Assembly (NCBI GenBank): GCA_963855995.1
Contig: OY979716.1
Span: forward strand, 36,581,818 to 36,645,817
Length of the DNA: 64,000 nt
Direction: 5' to 3'
DNA from: Muricea muricata
Lineage: Eukaryota; Cnidaria; Anthozoa; Malacalcyonacea; Plexauridae
Part shown: in pieces, positions 22,551 through 35,174 of the stretch
Layout: each line of letters opens with the position of its first letter
Position numbering within the stretch: position 1 is the stretch's first letter
Made by a program: the position numbers and the translations under genes
Notes under the pieces: generated by a model
What the model was told of the DNA's origin: nothing
The model's input: the letters and a program-made list of their open reading frames with translations, nothing else
The model's database searches: none

Positions 22551-25500
22551 ATGGCTGAGCAAAACTACAATGCTTTTTGGTCGCATAGACAATATCAAAT
22601 ATTAGGTTCTTATCCCATTAATGAATGGAAAGACAGAAAAGCTGTAGAACTGAGCACAAGGGCTCAAAGGGTGCAGGAATTACAAAACTCGTTCTTTAAT
22701 AGTGATATTGGTGATCAATTAACTGAGGTTGAGGAACGTCCTGCGAACACAGCTGAAGCGTTGCTCTAATGGGCAATTAACAAGTCTGGGTCCTATTGTG
22801 TGAAATGCAAACTCTTGCAATCGCCTTAGTAGGTCAGAAATATTAGCGCTGAGACCTTTGACGCTTCATAATGGCAACTATAAAGTACAACAACATGGGT
22901 ACAGGCAGAAAGATGGTTTGACTTGTGTGTCATGGTGTCAGGAGTCAGTGCTTGAAAAAATTGCGAAGCTGACCCACCAAGTAATGTTAAGTGCATATGT
23001 TGGCCTACAGATACTTGACAACCTCACCAACATCTTGATATAATAATTTTATTCAATTGCGAGAACAGCACATTAACACAAATAAACAACTCAATGTGTA
23101 TGATTATAGAGATAACAAAAGTATTGAATGTGCAGTTTGGCCACATTTGTACCCATTTCATGAGTGGTGCGAGACTAGGCTGTCGAGAAACACATCACGT
23201 CAGAGTGCCAAAGTGTCGTTTCATTTCAAAGTGCTCAGTGAGATTCTTGATTATTCCCTAGGCTATGACTCAGTACAGTTTGTTTATGATAGATGGCTTT
23301 TTAATACTGTTTCTGGTACTATATCATCAGCCAGGCAATTTGAAACCTCTGCTGCCACTTCTCTATCATCCAAAACCTTTTCTATTGAATTCTGGAGGTG
23401 GCGTCATTGATATCTCATGGATGCCGTACATCAGTATGGTTATCCAGATGTCTTTATAACCATAAGCCCATATGAATGGACATTTCCCACTCCTCTTTGG
23501 CTTCAAAATGCTGCCGAAATGTCAGGCAAGTTGCGTACCGAACTTGCAACTTTGGAAACATTAAATATTGTGCATGTTCTGGAACAAACTGTTCGTGCAT
23601 GGGTATCTTTGTGGCACTAACTGTTTACGTTAGACTGAACATCTGTTTAACTATGACAAACAAAGAAACAAAAGAAACGTGAAAAACTTTTTCTATCGTA
23701 TAGAATTCCAAGGCCGGGGAACGGTTCATATTAATTTACTTGTATGGCTTGAAGATCTCTCGAAATTTTCTTATACCGACATAAACGCTCATATACCTTG
23801 TGAAGATGATGAACTAGCCTTTGTCGTTCATGATTTGCAACAGTCAAATAAAAGTCCTTTTACCTTGCAATGAAAATGCCACACAAATAAGTACGGATCA
23901 AAATGGAAAGTAGTATTTGTCATTATATTATCCACAAAGTGCTTTTGCCTTGAAACTGAGAGCGTATATTTCTAGTGTAATTTCATTTCTAAAACGCTGC
24001 ATGGATGTCCAGTTTTCTGACCAGTGTGGTATGCTAATGAGATATGTCGCTAATTATGTCTCAAAGTTCAAAGATTCGCAAACTGAATCTCTTTACAGTG
24101 TACATTTAGTTCCTGCACAGGCAGCGTATCGTCACTTACGCGATATGAAGCCTTGTGAACCTGAAATGATGATGACACTTTCGTCCACTGAAATGGCGTG
24201 GTGTAATAACAGTACCAAGAGTTACGTCCCGCCTACCTCGTCTTCTGCTGCTTCAAACACAGTTTTACAAAAGTACTATCAAAGAAATAATGAGTGCAAC
24301 GTTTCATTCTTAGAATATCTTCGAACACAAGATACTGGAAAAGCAAATCCTCCATTGTATAAATGCCAGAGGTGCCTTGTTGGCATTAAGTATCTTTCGT
24401 ACTTTAATACAGAGTTTTTCTTCCAGTTTCTTTTAATGAATCTACCTCATCGTAACCTGGACGAATTGAAACATCCAAGCCATGACACATTACCAGATGA
24501 TTTAAAGTACTTTGCTTCATGTGTTGTAAAACTTCCTGAAATGTTTACACCAGGACACATTTGCGATATGCTGCAAAAGGAAGGGCATAAGACCTACTTC
24601 ATTAATAATGTAATGAACTTTTTTGAAAACCTACGTAATGTGTACCATCTGTGGCAAATCCAGGTTCTTCAAAAACAATGATTTTCTGCCCTTGCCAATA
24701 CAACGTCAGGATGCCGATCTTGACCCTATGCAAAACGTTGTTGTTGATGCATTTAAATCATTTCTTCAGTTACGTTCACAATACTATGAGGAGCACTTTT
24801 TCCTAGATATACACTCAAATTCAAGTGCTGACGGAATCAATGATTGGCTAAAAATAATCTCCATAACTGGAAAACCAGGCACCGGTAAAACAAAATGTCT
24901 TCACTGTTGTATTCAACATAGCATCAATCAAAAAATGCTTTGTTGCGACACCAACAGGATACCTTGCTTCACCATACAGTATAAGGCTTTGTTTTATTCG
25001 GATATAGACACTAACACGATCCACTCTTCATTTTACATTGCATTAGATGGATCGATGCCGGAAATTAATTGCTCACTTGCTATGTACAATGTCATAATCA
25101 TCGATTAGGTATCTATGATAACTGACACAATTTTTGACCACATGATGAGCACAATACAGCAGTTGCCATGCAGACCTATCTTGCTTATTTCCGGTGACAA
25201 ATTCCAATTACCACCAATAACTACTGTCAACAATCGGACGACCAGCGGCAGAAGTATTTATGAGGTTGATTTGTTAGCAAGAATATCAAGAAGTTTTAAC
25301 CTTACCCGAAATTTTCTGAAATATTGAACCATTTGCGTAATTGGAAACCAACGCCGGAAATTCTTAATAAACTGCAACATGAACGATTACTGTACGATAA
25401 AGCGTCGATCAATGATGCAGATCTTCTCAACATCATACGAAATAACGCATATTCTACGTTCTTAGCTGTAAGTCACAATGCGGTATTACGAATCAACAAC

Positions 25501-26029
25501 CTTGTTAAGCAAAACTTTTTTTCTGTCGACATGTGTGTTGGAACTGTGCAAATGGACAATGATGAGCCTCCTGTAAATATTTACAGGGGTATGCGTGTTG
25601 TGTTCAGTCAAAATAGGGACAAAAAGAATGGTGTTGTCAATGGACAACCAGCAATAGTCATCATGATGCAAGGTTTCACGGTTGTATTACAGCTTCGACA
25701 CTCCAAAAAGGTTTGTGTACCCTGTCACTACTACAAACCAATCGCAGTGTGACAATACTTCTACTACTCAACAGCATAGGTGTTATCCTTTTGTGCCTGC
25801 CTATGCAATGACGATTTGTAAAAGCCAGGGGCAAACACTGAATGACATCATTGTGTGGTTTGATACTGCTTGTCTTGGCCCTGGCGCTGCCCATGTAGCT
25901 TTATCTCGTGTTAAGGCACTCAACACCCTTAAATTCCTAACACCACTTCAAATGTCACATTTTGAACCAGTCACATTCTCATCTAGACTAAATGAGATGC
26001 AGAGAATACCTTGTTACAATTGTGTCTGA
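22551..26029 (+). pseudogene. Helitron-like Rep and Pif1-type helicase gene, broken
   Basis: Fragments in several frames follow the order expected of a RepHel protein. At 22551-22769 there is an unassigned N-terminal piece. At 23100-23620 there are Rep-like segments (YGYPDVFITISPYEWTFP). Near 23693 the two-histidine region reads FQGRGTVHINLLVWLEDL, with Asn in place of the second His. Near 24042 the tyrosine region reads RYVANYVSKFKD. The helicase follows: Walker A GKPGTGKTKCL near 24870; Walker B IIID then TAG (25106-25108) where Glu is expected; GDKFQLPPI near 25193; a late motif TICKSQGQTLND near 25812; and HVALSRVKAL near 25892. An intact protein would nick and unwind DNA for rolling-circle transposition. 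Multiple stops and shifts make this copy dead. Helitron ends (5' TC, 3' hairpin-CTRR) were not located. Confidence 0.7.
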
Positions 26030-26606
26030 TAATTTTAATGTGCCCATATTTTACTGATACCACAGCAATGCGCAAGTAATAGGTTGGTACGTTTGGAATT
26101 TAATGTTAATACTGTTGTTTTTTCGATGACATCTAATTCAGTGTATTTCCAGCCCACCAAAAGTGACTTTTTTCTAGCAATTTCCGCAGCACTTGTTCCG
26201 GCATTTTCAAGCCAGAAAGTTGCATAATATTGTCTAGTTTTATGCCATTGTAACAAATAGCGTAAAAAGGTAGAAAACACGAAAACAAATAATGACAAGG
26301 AAACTTATTGAAACTGCTGCATTATTGATTGCCAACTTACTAAACTAATTGTACTTTTTTGGAATTGGGATTTGCAACTGACAGTAAAATGCTATCCAGT
26401 GAGTTACTATATGATACTTGCATTCTTTAGATTGTTCGTTTGATGTTGTGTGGTATTCTTCCAACTATTCATTAGTATGATACACAGTCTAGCAAGTGAT
26501 TGTTTCATTTAATTGAGACCAATAACTGTGTAAGCAGGCAATTCGTGACATCGCGTTTTTGAAAGGAGGACAAATCAATGAATTCGTTTTTTATCTTTTT
26601 GTTTAG
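26030..26606. other. Spacer between Helitron-like gene and accessory ORF
   Basis: No gene was recognised. A + strand AT-rich leader precedes the ATG at 26607. Confidence 0.35.
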
Positions 26607-27720
26607 ATGTCATTCAAACCTAATCAAGTAAACAAGGTTATCTTTTTTAAGCACTTTCCACATTATTTTCTGCGGCCCTACGATGCGCAGTTACATTTTA
26701 ATCAGGAAGAGTTCCTGAAGAAACTAAGCGCCAAGAACTGTGAATGGATGACGCGACCAAACATCACCCTTAGCGAGGCTACCCAGGCTTTGCGTGAAAA
26801 CTGGGACCTTGTCAAAAGTGGCAATTTCCTCCACTCAACGGTTGCAGACCAAATGCACAATCTACTTGGCCCAATGGCACAGACCTTTGCCAACCTGGAC
26901 GGAAAGGACAAATGAAGTAGTACCACCAGTCAGGACGTGTACGATTTATTGCGATGCTGCTTCGAGCAGCCCGAATTAGACGGACTGCTCAGCACATGGA
27001 TGCAGCAATCGGCTGCATTCTTTGTGCTACTGTCACAAATGCGAGCTATGCGTGGCATAGTTACACATCCGCAAATCTACGCCAATAAGCTTGCAAGTGA
27101 TGGACCGGAAGCGGTTCAATTCAGAAAGGACAAGATAGTTGGGGCAATGCAGCAAATGCTTGCCGCCACTTGCGTTCCCACTACACCAGCAGCAGCTCCC
27201 TCCTCAAACGCCCCTGTGTGTATTGGCAGCCCAACTTGTCGATCCGCAACAACTCAGTGAACATAATGGCCTTTGCGCATCCACCTCAGGAGCTCATGGC
27301 TTGCAAGATCCTGCAACACCGCCTTCCGTTGCGAGCTCTTCTGGTCAAGATACTCAGTCGTCTGCTTTGACTAACCAACTCATGGATATGATCCTGTCCC
27401 CGCAAAACCAGATGCAGGAAATGCAGTGGGAGGCGGCCAGTCGGAGCCAGAGCCCTCTTTACGAGAAGTCTAAGCAGAGCAACAAAAGAGTTGCTGAAGA
27501 CACGAGTCCATCTACCTCCACTAGAAAAGACGGGAAGAAGCAGAAGAAAAGCAGAAAGGAACCTTCCCCGCAAAGCATGCTAGACCTACCCTACGAAGAA
27601 CCATTGTTGAGTTCTTATATCCTTCCTGTAGCAGTTCCCGATAACACGTGCCTGAATAAGGACATCACGGAAGGAAACGCGGAGGTGCAAAGTACAAATG
27701 ATGACGAGGAGCTTGCATGA
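26607..27720 (+). pseudogene. Helitron-adjacent ORF of unknown function (one stop, one frameshift)
   Basis: The frame opens at ATG 26607 (MSFKPNQVNKVIFFKHFPHY) and meets TGA at 26913-26915. It continues in the same frame (DVYDLLRCCFEQPELDGLLS, IVTHPQIYANKLASDGPEAV) to about 27200, then shifts one base into a Ser/Gln-rich and then basic tail (RKDGKKQKKSRKEPSPQS) ending at 27720. It would be ~370 residues: a helical N-terminal half and a disordered, lysine-rich C-terminal half with a probable nuclear signal. I do not recognise the family. Same strand and proximity suggest a second gene of the Helitron-like element. Confidence 0.45.
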
Positions 27721-29289
27721 AAGGAGAAAAAGAAACACAAGGAAAACAAGAAACAAAACAATGAATAAATAGACAATTTGAACGATAAGTTCCTTACTGG
27801 TGTGTAAACATTTTTTTGTTGGAAGATTTATTTCCCATATAGTTTATCCATTGGGTGTTCACTAGGAAAAAGTATTGTTATTTTGAAGTATACGGGTTCA
27901 GTTAAACGTACGTCGGTGAATAAACAAGATGTTATTTGATAAACCTGAATCATGCCAATTGTAAGATTTTGATCACATACTTAAATTTTAACCGGTGTTA
28001 ACTGAATGGTGTGTTGTTCATAAAAACCAGCTTTATACCTTTTGTAAAAGTATTCTGATTAAACAAATATATTAATAGCAACAACAAATAGTTCGTTCTT
28101 CTCATCGGTCTTAGCAAGGACCTTCTCTTTGAATAAATCGTTTAGACAATGTACCAAAAATCGATTGGCCCCACGGCGGAATGCTTTCCAACTTCATAAC
28201 GACGATGGACATCAAAGGCAAAGGGTTAGGGTCAGGGTAACAATTAGGTGTCTGATGTCGATAATCGATGTTCCAGTGCGTCTCGAAGCAAATTAGCAAT
28301 TCAGGAGTTTATTAAACAAAATTGTTGACATGTGCTGGTGTTTTCTGGGATGTTGTTCTCGTTTACAAGTGTGGTAACAGTAGTGGTCTATTGTTTACTG
28401 TAAATACATTTGTTATGTGCTGTATTAGTCAATGTGTGATTGAATGTACTCGGCGTTGACAAAAGAAAAGTGAACATATATCTTCTAATGTACTTGTGCG
28501 TCAAGGCGTTTTCACTTTTTTGCCTGGGCAGAATTTATTTTAAACACAATTGTGCTCGTGTTGGGTAACTATATGTTCGGAAAATCTGCTTCACCTTGTT
28601 TTCTTCACTTACAGGCGTAGGCATCATAGTGAAACATTGTTTCACTTAGTGGACTTGGTGTCTGTCTAACAAACTTCCATTGGCGCAACGACACATAATT
28701 TTTCATTGAACCACCTTGTATTTTTGTTAGACGTTACTGTCTTCGTGACTGGTTTTTAGCAGCATTTTAAACTTTAACCCTTGAAACACAAAGTCAGGCT
28801 GGAACCCAAATTTAGGTTCTTAAATAGAGGGCTTTTGCCTGTTCATGAAGCAACCAGCACTTAAAGATTAACCTTGTCTCAAACGTCATTTCTGTCGCTG
28901 CTACTTTTTATGATACTTCCTGCACGATATCCTTCGTCATGTTGGCCTGGGCGTCATCCTGGTGGTCGTTAGCGTTCACATTTTCCCATTAAATGCCAGT
29001 GTTGTTGTTAGCCTTCTTGTACACGGCAGGTCAATCGACTGCTGATGCCAGAGCGTTTAAGGGATCTTGGATGCCGAAACTTAAAGTGATTAAATGCATG
29101 CTGCAATATTGTTAGGTGTTTTCTCAGTGCATTCGTTCCAAAGATAAATCCATCTAACTTTGTCTTTCACCTATTCCCGGGAAGATCGACTTGCAAGGTT
29201 TTCTCAGAGCTCGAGAAGGTTGCTCAGAAGCACGAAATTTTTAAAACGTTTGCATATCATGTTATGCACAGGCAATGTCTTAGGAAGCT
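27721..29289. other. 1.5-kb stretch without recognisable genes
   Basis: Mixed-composition sequence downstream of the accessory ORF. No convincing coding segment, terminal repeat or tandem repeat was seen on either strand. It could contain the 3' end of the Helitron-like element. Confidence 0.35.
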
Positions 29290-30734
29290 TTAGAATGTGC
29301 ACCCTTGAAAGTGCGAAAATCTCTTCTTTCTGCAACCAAAATACTGTAATTCATTGAATTTGTTTTGTGTTATTTCTTTGCATTTTGACCCAAGAAAAGT
29401 CAACACTAATGCTTTGAGTGTCACTTTTTTGTTGATCTTCAACATGCCCTCAACACACTGAACTATGTTATTTGCTTCATTTGAGGCTTCAATAGATTCA
29501 TGGTGATTTGGATTCTTGCAATTATCACAGTTGGTTACATGCTTGAGTTTTCTCACCAAAGTATTGCAACAAAAGTTGTGTTCGGCAATTGCTGCTGTAT
29601 GCAATACATGGTCATAGCATTCAGGCTTTCATGTGCTAAGTTCTTGTGTTCATTATCATGTAAGGTGGATATCATTCTCAGGTTTTTTACTCTGTCCTCA
29701 AATTTAAAAAAAGATGATACATGATGCAGGAGCTCCATCCCTCCCTGCCCTGCCAGCTTCCTGGTAGTATTCTTCAGGTGACTTTGGTATTGTCAGGTGT
29801 ATAGCAAAATGGACATCACGTTTATCTATGCCCATACCAAAAGCTGATGTGGCACAAATGACAAGTGCTCTTCCTTCTAGCCAAGCAGAACTGTTTACTT
29901 TCTTTTCAAATGGATCTAGAGCACCATGGAAACAGGTTGCATTAATTCCTTTGGATTTTAAAGTATATGCCATGTCAATGGTGTCGTTGCGTTCACAGCA
30001 ATATACAATGCCGCACATTTCAGAAAATTCTTCTTTGATTAATTCAGTGATATCATTTTTGGCAGATGATTTCTGGTCTGAGAAAAGATTGTTCAATAAT
30101 AACAGGATTATCCATCTTCAACTGGCTCACAATGATATGCACTGTCCTCTTGGTAGCTGTCCCTGTCAAAGCTACAATAGGGACACTATATTCTTTTAAA
30201 GTTCCAAGACCACAATAGCTTGGACGGAAATTGAATCCCTATTGATCAATACAGTGTGCTTCATCTATCACAAATCGTGCTAATGCATGATTGAAAGGCA
30301 TTGTCTGTAATACATTTTCACCTCTGCAGTTAAAATAGTTTCTGGTGTTGTAAAAAGAAATTTGTAAGATGGACAGTCTACACTGAGTTCATGACATATA
30401 CCTGAACGCTGTTCATCACTCATGTCAGATGCTAAGTAAGTGCATTTATTCCAATAGAGTGCAGCCTTTGAACTTGGTCAAGTATAAGTGCAATCAAGGG
30501 ACTCACTACAATGGTAACACCTGTCAAAACCATGCCAGGGACTGCATAGCAAACAGTTTTGCCTCCAACGGTGGGCATCAGAACCACGCAATCCTTCTTC
30601 TGCGGTATAGTTTTGACAGCCTCTTCCTGCTTACCTCTAAACTGGTTATGCCCAAATACTGACCTTAAAATATCCAAGCTTACATCACCTGTTTCACTGA
30701 ATACCCTTTCACTATTATCTGTTGAGTGCTGCAT
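29290..30734 (-). pseudogene. RecQ-like helicase, third relic
   Basis: Starts near 30734 (MQHSTDNSERVFSETG). An N-terminal helicase segment follows: FGHNQFRGKQEEAVKTI, Walker A region MPTVGGKTVCY (Val where RecQ proteins have Gly) and VSPLIALILDQV. The middle (30430-30100) is frame-broken but still shows FVIDEAHCIDQ near 30265. The second helicase domain at 30096-29704 is nearly intact (GIVYCCERNDTIDMAYTLKS, CFHGALDPFEKK, FGMGIDKRDVHFAIH, EYYQEAGRAGRDG). The zinc-binding part is shifted near 29590, where CCNTLVRK..CDNCKN can be read. It resembles the module 1 and 2 helicases but is a distinct sequence. No DUF6589-like partner is seen next to it. Confidence 0.75.
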
Positions 30735-31039
30735 TAATTCAGAATGTGGTACTTCATTAACATGAGTGATATCATGAGGAACAAAAATAATTCCCCAGAT
30801 TCTATTAAAATTAAGGAAAGAAGTTTAATTTCAAAAATTCAAGGACGCATGGCATCAATGAATATTTGTTGGTGTGACTCTGTTGTATTCACAAATGTTT
30901 ATTTATTTATAGAATTGACTTACTAGAAAGGAAATGTTGTGCTAGAACTAAGTAGTTTTTACACTGACTATATGTTACCAGAACCTTAACAACTAATATA
31001 AAGTAGGCCATAAAAGGGTAAAACTAGCATTCATATAAC
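30735..31039. other. Spacer upstream of the RecQ-like relic
   Basis: AT-rich, with no gene seen. It would include the helicase promoter. Confidence 0.3.
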
Positions 31040-31446
31040 ATTTAATTTAAGGTTGTCTCCTTGATAATAGCAGGCAAAAATAATGTTAAATAGGAGCAAA
31101 CAGTGCAAATTTGTTCTAAGTTATCGGATAAAGTCAGTGGAATATTGCGCTGTAAGATTCGGTAGTTTTTACCACTTGCAATTGCACATTCCACATGCAC
31201 TTGGACCAAGGCAATCTTTCTTATTGTTGCTACATCTTCATGTAAAAGCTGAGGTTATTCATCAAGAAAGGATGGGATGTTTAATGAAACTCCATTGGGA
31301 ATGTCACTTTCAATATCAAAACCTCTGTCTGCCATTCGGTCATCACTTGGCTCCAACAAATTCAAAATTCCACAGTCATTTGTAATTTTCTTGTTGCCAA
31401 CTCGACGTGCATACAAACTGCATGGAAACAAAACTAGGTTAGCCAC
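31040..31446 (-). pseudogene. Harbinger-type DDE_Tnp_4 endonuclease C-terminal fragment
   Basis: On the minus strand an acceptor (TTTCCATGCAG near 31415) leads into LYARRVGNKKITNDCGILNL, then LLEPSDDRMADRGFDIE with the second catalytic Asp in the ADRGF motif, and GVSLNIPSFLDE. A TAA near 31253 interrupts the frame. It then continues HEDVATIRKIALVQVHVECA and KNYRILQRNIPLTLSDNLEQ to TVCSYLTLFLPAIIKET, the expected C-terminus of PIF/Harbinger transposases, where a VHVERAI-like Glu is catalytic and here reads VHVECAI. The N-terminal half is absent. The match to the family is strong by motif order. Confidence 0.75.
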
Positions 31447-32109
31447 TAAGTGATATTCCCATTAAACCTTTGACTGTGTTGCAATGTTTGTAACTAGAAA
31501 ATGTAATTGGTTGGCTACTGCATGAAGATGGTGTTTTCAATAAAACTTCAGTCAATTATAACTTGGGTTTTTGGACTTGCATGCAGGCAAGTTATCAGCC
31601 ACAAATTTGCAACTGGCTAAATTGGTAATGCACAGTGGCGCTGAGTAAAAAAAACTATCCAGGTCTTAAAAATGCATTAAACATGACTTGCTGAGGTGTT
31701 GAACTGGTGACCAATCTTAAACAAGTAATCCCAAACACAACCTTACAAGAGCAAGGAATAACTCAGCTCAAGGAATAACTCAGCTCAAGGAATAAATCTG
31801 TTAATCTCTGCTTCCACACTTAATCTGGTGCTCAGATGTTATAGGAGCAGTTGTGGTACCATGATAAGCAAGATGCTCACAAGCTGGGGATAGGCAATTA
31901 AAAAGTTTAAAAAGTTCTATGGAACTGTTATAATTGGGGGAGCCAGTGTAGAATCTGAAATCAGCATCACTTCCAATAAAACTTTCCTTTTGAAATAACC
32001 CACCCATGCATGGTTCAAGAGTATCTTTTTTTATAATTGTTAACATTAATTAGTCAAGATGAAATTTATTACAACAAAGTAACATTGATTATTTTATTGG
32101 TACTTATGT
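31447..32109. other. Spacer with a 17-bp tandem repeat
   Basis: No gene was seen. The 17-bp unit CAAGGAATAACTCAGCT is repeated about 2.5 times at 31752-31793. Confidence 0.4.
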
Positions 32110-32428
32110 CATTACAGTTTCTTGAAGAGGAATTTCAGTTACGAACAGTAAATGGTCATAATCGTCATTTTGAACTAGTTAAAAATGATCCTCTTTTGGC
32201 AACTGTATGTGGTGTCAAGAGGAGGTCTAACTTATGCTATTCATAGTTCTTTCATGTCATTGGTGGAATGGATCTTGATGTGATGCATGATCAACCTGAG
32301 CATGTGCTTCCCAAAGAAATAAAGTTACTGCTAAGTAAATATATTCATGGAAATGGCTACTCCAACCTAGATGTCCGAAGTAATCAATTGCAAGAATTCA
32401 ATTATGGAGCTGCCGATGTGGAGCTGTG
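32110..32428 (+). pseudogene. Fragment of the zinc-finger transposase-like family (MHD exon)
   Basis: After an acceptor-like TCATTACAG the frame reads FLEEEFQLRTVNGHNRHFEL and FELVKNDPLLATVCGVKR. It meets TAG at 32244-32246 and continues FFHVIGGMDLDVMHDQPEHV and LPKEIKLLLSKYIHGNGYSN to a TGA at 32426. FxEEEFQLRT matches the exon at about 19095-19030 in the minus-strand zinc-finger gene, and the FHV..MHD segment is the piece missing there. So two relics of one family lie 13 kb apart on opposite strands. Confidence 0.65.
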
Positions 32429-32913
32429 AATGGGAGAATGAAGATTTCATCACGATTGTACTATAATATAATTTTTTGTTAATTTATACCTGCTATTACT
32501 TCCATTTCATTAATTCTCGTTGTGTCCTGTTGTCACACAGTCTTCTTCTAACTTCGTGAAGACATTCATCCCCCCCTCCGGCACAGTCCTGCCACTTTGT
32601 CCGCGCGAGATTTTTATGGAACATTTTTAAAGACTCATGAGCAATATTGTAAAGGATGGTTTAATACTGCATGTTGTATCTTTTATTCATAATTTTAGTT
32701 TGAAGGGTTAAATTTGTCAATAGTGCAATTAAAATGGCTTGGATGGAATTATAACAAGGTCGAATTGTTGACAACTGATACGGGACAAAACAATGGCGCC
32801 GATTTTGGACAAAGTTGAGGTTTTACCCCGTAGATGGTTTGACAGCTATGATCTACTTAAAACTTAGTTAAAACCTGTTGGGAATGTGCCCAATACCATC
32901 ATATCTGAGCCGA
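32429..32913. other. Spacer without genes
   Basis: Nothing convincing was seen. It contains a CCCCCCTCC tract and AT-rich sequence. Confidence 0.35.
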
Positions 32914-32947
32914 CTTACAGTACTACTGCCTAGAAGTAACTTAACAC

Positions 32948-33053
32948 ACGCGGTTCGGTCGCGGTTCGTGCGGTTTGCGGTCGCGGTTGAGGTTCGTGCA
33001 GTTAGCGGTCGCGGTTCGTGCGGTTCGCGGTTGAGGTTCATGCGGTTCCTTAG
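32948..33053. repeat. GC-rich minisatellite, left block
   Basis: Degenerate repeats of GCGGTTCGTGCGGTT and GCGGTCGCGGTT type, strongly GC-rich against the local background. Confidence 0.8.
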
Positions 33054-35049
33054 CTGACTGTGCAAAAATCATTGCGACGTATTCTGACATTCTCCGAGCT
33101 TTACATTTTATTATGCGACGATCGTTCGGTGTTGAACGGTGTTGAATAATCAAACATACTATTTACAAAATTATAAAACAAATCGCAAAAATACCTGACA
33201 ATACTATTAATAGTATATTGCGATGTTTAATACGTAGCAATTTTGTATTTGAAAAGCTAAACTATGCAGGTTTATTAAAAAGAAAGATACTTTATAAACC
33301 TTTTATAAAACTTTTTTCCCACAAAAGCAAGAATATGCACATTCGTATACCCAGATTATTGAGAAATACAGTGATTTTGTTTAAGAGCTCACAATTTATC
33401 CGCATAAATAAATTAGTTTCTCTGTTTACATGTAGCGTGATTATGATAATTGACAGAATTAACAATCAGAATCCATCGCAAATATAACGGGCTAAAAATC
33501 ACTCATTTACGCATTGCCTTTGGCTTTTGCAATCACTGAAGCCTTGGCCAACGCTAATTTGGTGTCTAAACAATAACACCAAAAACTAATACATTATGAA
33601 TTCGTTCAGCACAAAACGTCATACTGGGTAGGCAATAACAACAACACGCTTCCACGCATTCCCTGTAGACAACAGCTATTTCATAAAAAAATGAACAAAC
33701 CAGTATCACAGAAACTACACCTGTACTTCCAAAACAATGTTAGACGTTAATTCTACTTAAAATTCAAAAATGTTGACGTTAGTCAAAAAGTATTTCGCAC
33801 CAAACAACTGCTAGTTTGAATACTCATTACAGTATACTATTACAATAATTATCACAATGTTTGAGTCAAACAAGCCGAGATACTGTATACTGATCGTGCT
33901 TTGAGTTCGCGTGGATAAAATATTCGTAACAACATAAGCTTAAATGTACTCACTCTCATGCGTCCAATATGTCCTACCCATTCCAAAGTCCTCCATATAA
34001 CACAGTAAGCCAGTGTATTTTAAGCGATTTTCACCTACACTGTGATTTTGTTTAAGAGCTCTGCAGTTAATCAGCATGTTTCCGACTATGAATAAATTAG
34101 CTCGGTATACATAAGTGCATCACTATACATATAACACATTAGAAAATGATATAAAAATTTAAAGGGGGAAATATGTTGCTAAACCGTTGTAAATACCGAC
34201 ATACCTCACATTATATTTAGTATTTGGTCATTAATTCAACATAATCATAAAAGTAAGTGACATATATGATGATAGTCAAAACGGCTTGCCCCAGGTCAAA
34301 ATGGCGAAATTTCCGATAATGAAACAGCCCCAACAATGTTAATCAGGATACATAGCTCAAATCGTGATTGTTCTCAGCCAGTTTCCAGAATCTGAACAGA
34401 AAATAGATCTATTGTCCAAGCGTGTGTTTTGTTGGCTAATCCTATTGTGACTGCACAGTTTGCGTTAATACTTTGAAACAAACAGCATAAATAGTTTGCA
34501 ACATAAGTTTGACTTAGGGCCGCTTGGACTGATACGTATATATATAGTACAAGAAGAGAATTTAGAAGATATAATATACTGAAATATAAAGCATTAACAA
34601 GTACTATAAGAGTTAAATAGAAACCTGAAAAGGGGAAAGAATTTTGTGACACACTATAGTGGGTATATTTGGGTCATTTGCATTACAGTGACACATTCTA
34701 CACTATGCAAAACTTCGCTCATTAAACACCTTAATTGATATCGATACGATAACACTTCATTATGTTAGCACGAAATCTACACAGTGGATAAAAAAATTGA
34801 TTGGAAAATGCTCGAAAGAGAAAATGCTTCGTAGAGGGAGAAACGGCGCGACTTCGAGCATATAACGATGGCTTTCCCATTATTGAATTAAAATATAAAC
34901 CAACTTAAGCAAAGAACAGCTTCTCAGACACGCACAGAAGAACAGAATACAAGGTATGGGTGTTTAGTGACAGAGCCGAAGCCGAAGTCGGTTTATTATC
35001 GTATTCTTCCGTAAATTGAGATCAATCTCAGTAACAGCAGGCAATACGC

Positions 35050-35174
35050 GGTCAACACGAGGGCGGCACGCGGGCGAACCGCGGTTGGCCCATAAGCGAG
35101 CCGCGGTTTGCCCACCAGCCGCCCTTGTGTCGACCGCGACGAGCACGCGGGCGAGCCGCGGTTGGCCGCGGTTT
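35050..35174. repeat. GC-rich minisatellite, right block
   Basis: Repeats of GCGGGCGAGCCGCGGTTGG type, with CGCGGTT cores like the left block. The open frames across it on both strands are a by-product of the composition. Confidence 0.75.

Noticed and set aside
25486-25894. Minus-strand ORFs over the helicase region
   Set aside because: Shadows of the + strand Pif1-type helicase, which carries the recognised motifs.
32868-33153. Arg/Thr-rich frames on the minus strand
   Set aside because: Products of the left minisatellite block; no family pattern.
33218-33487. Small basic ORF inside the 2.3-kb element
   Set aside because: AT-rich chance frame with no recognisable motif.
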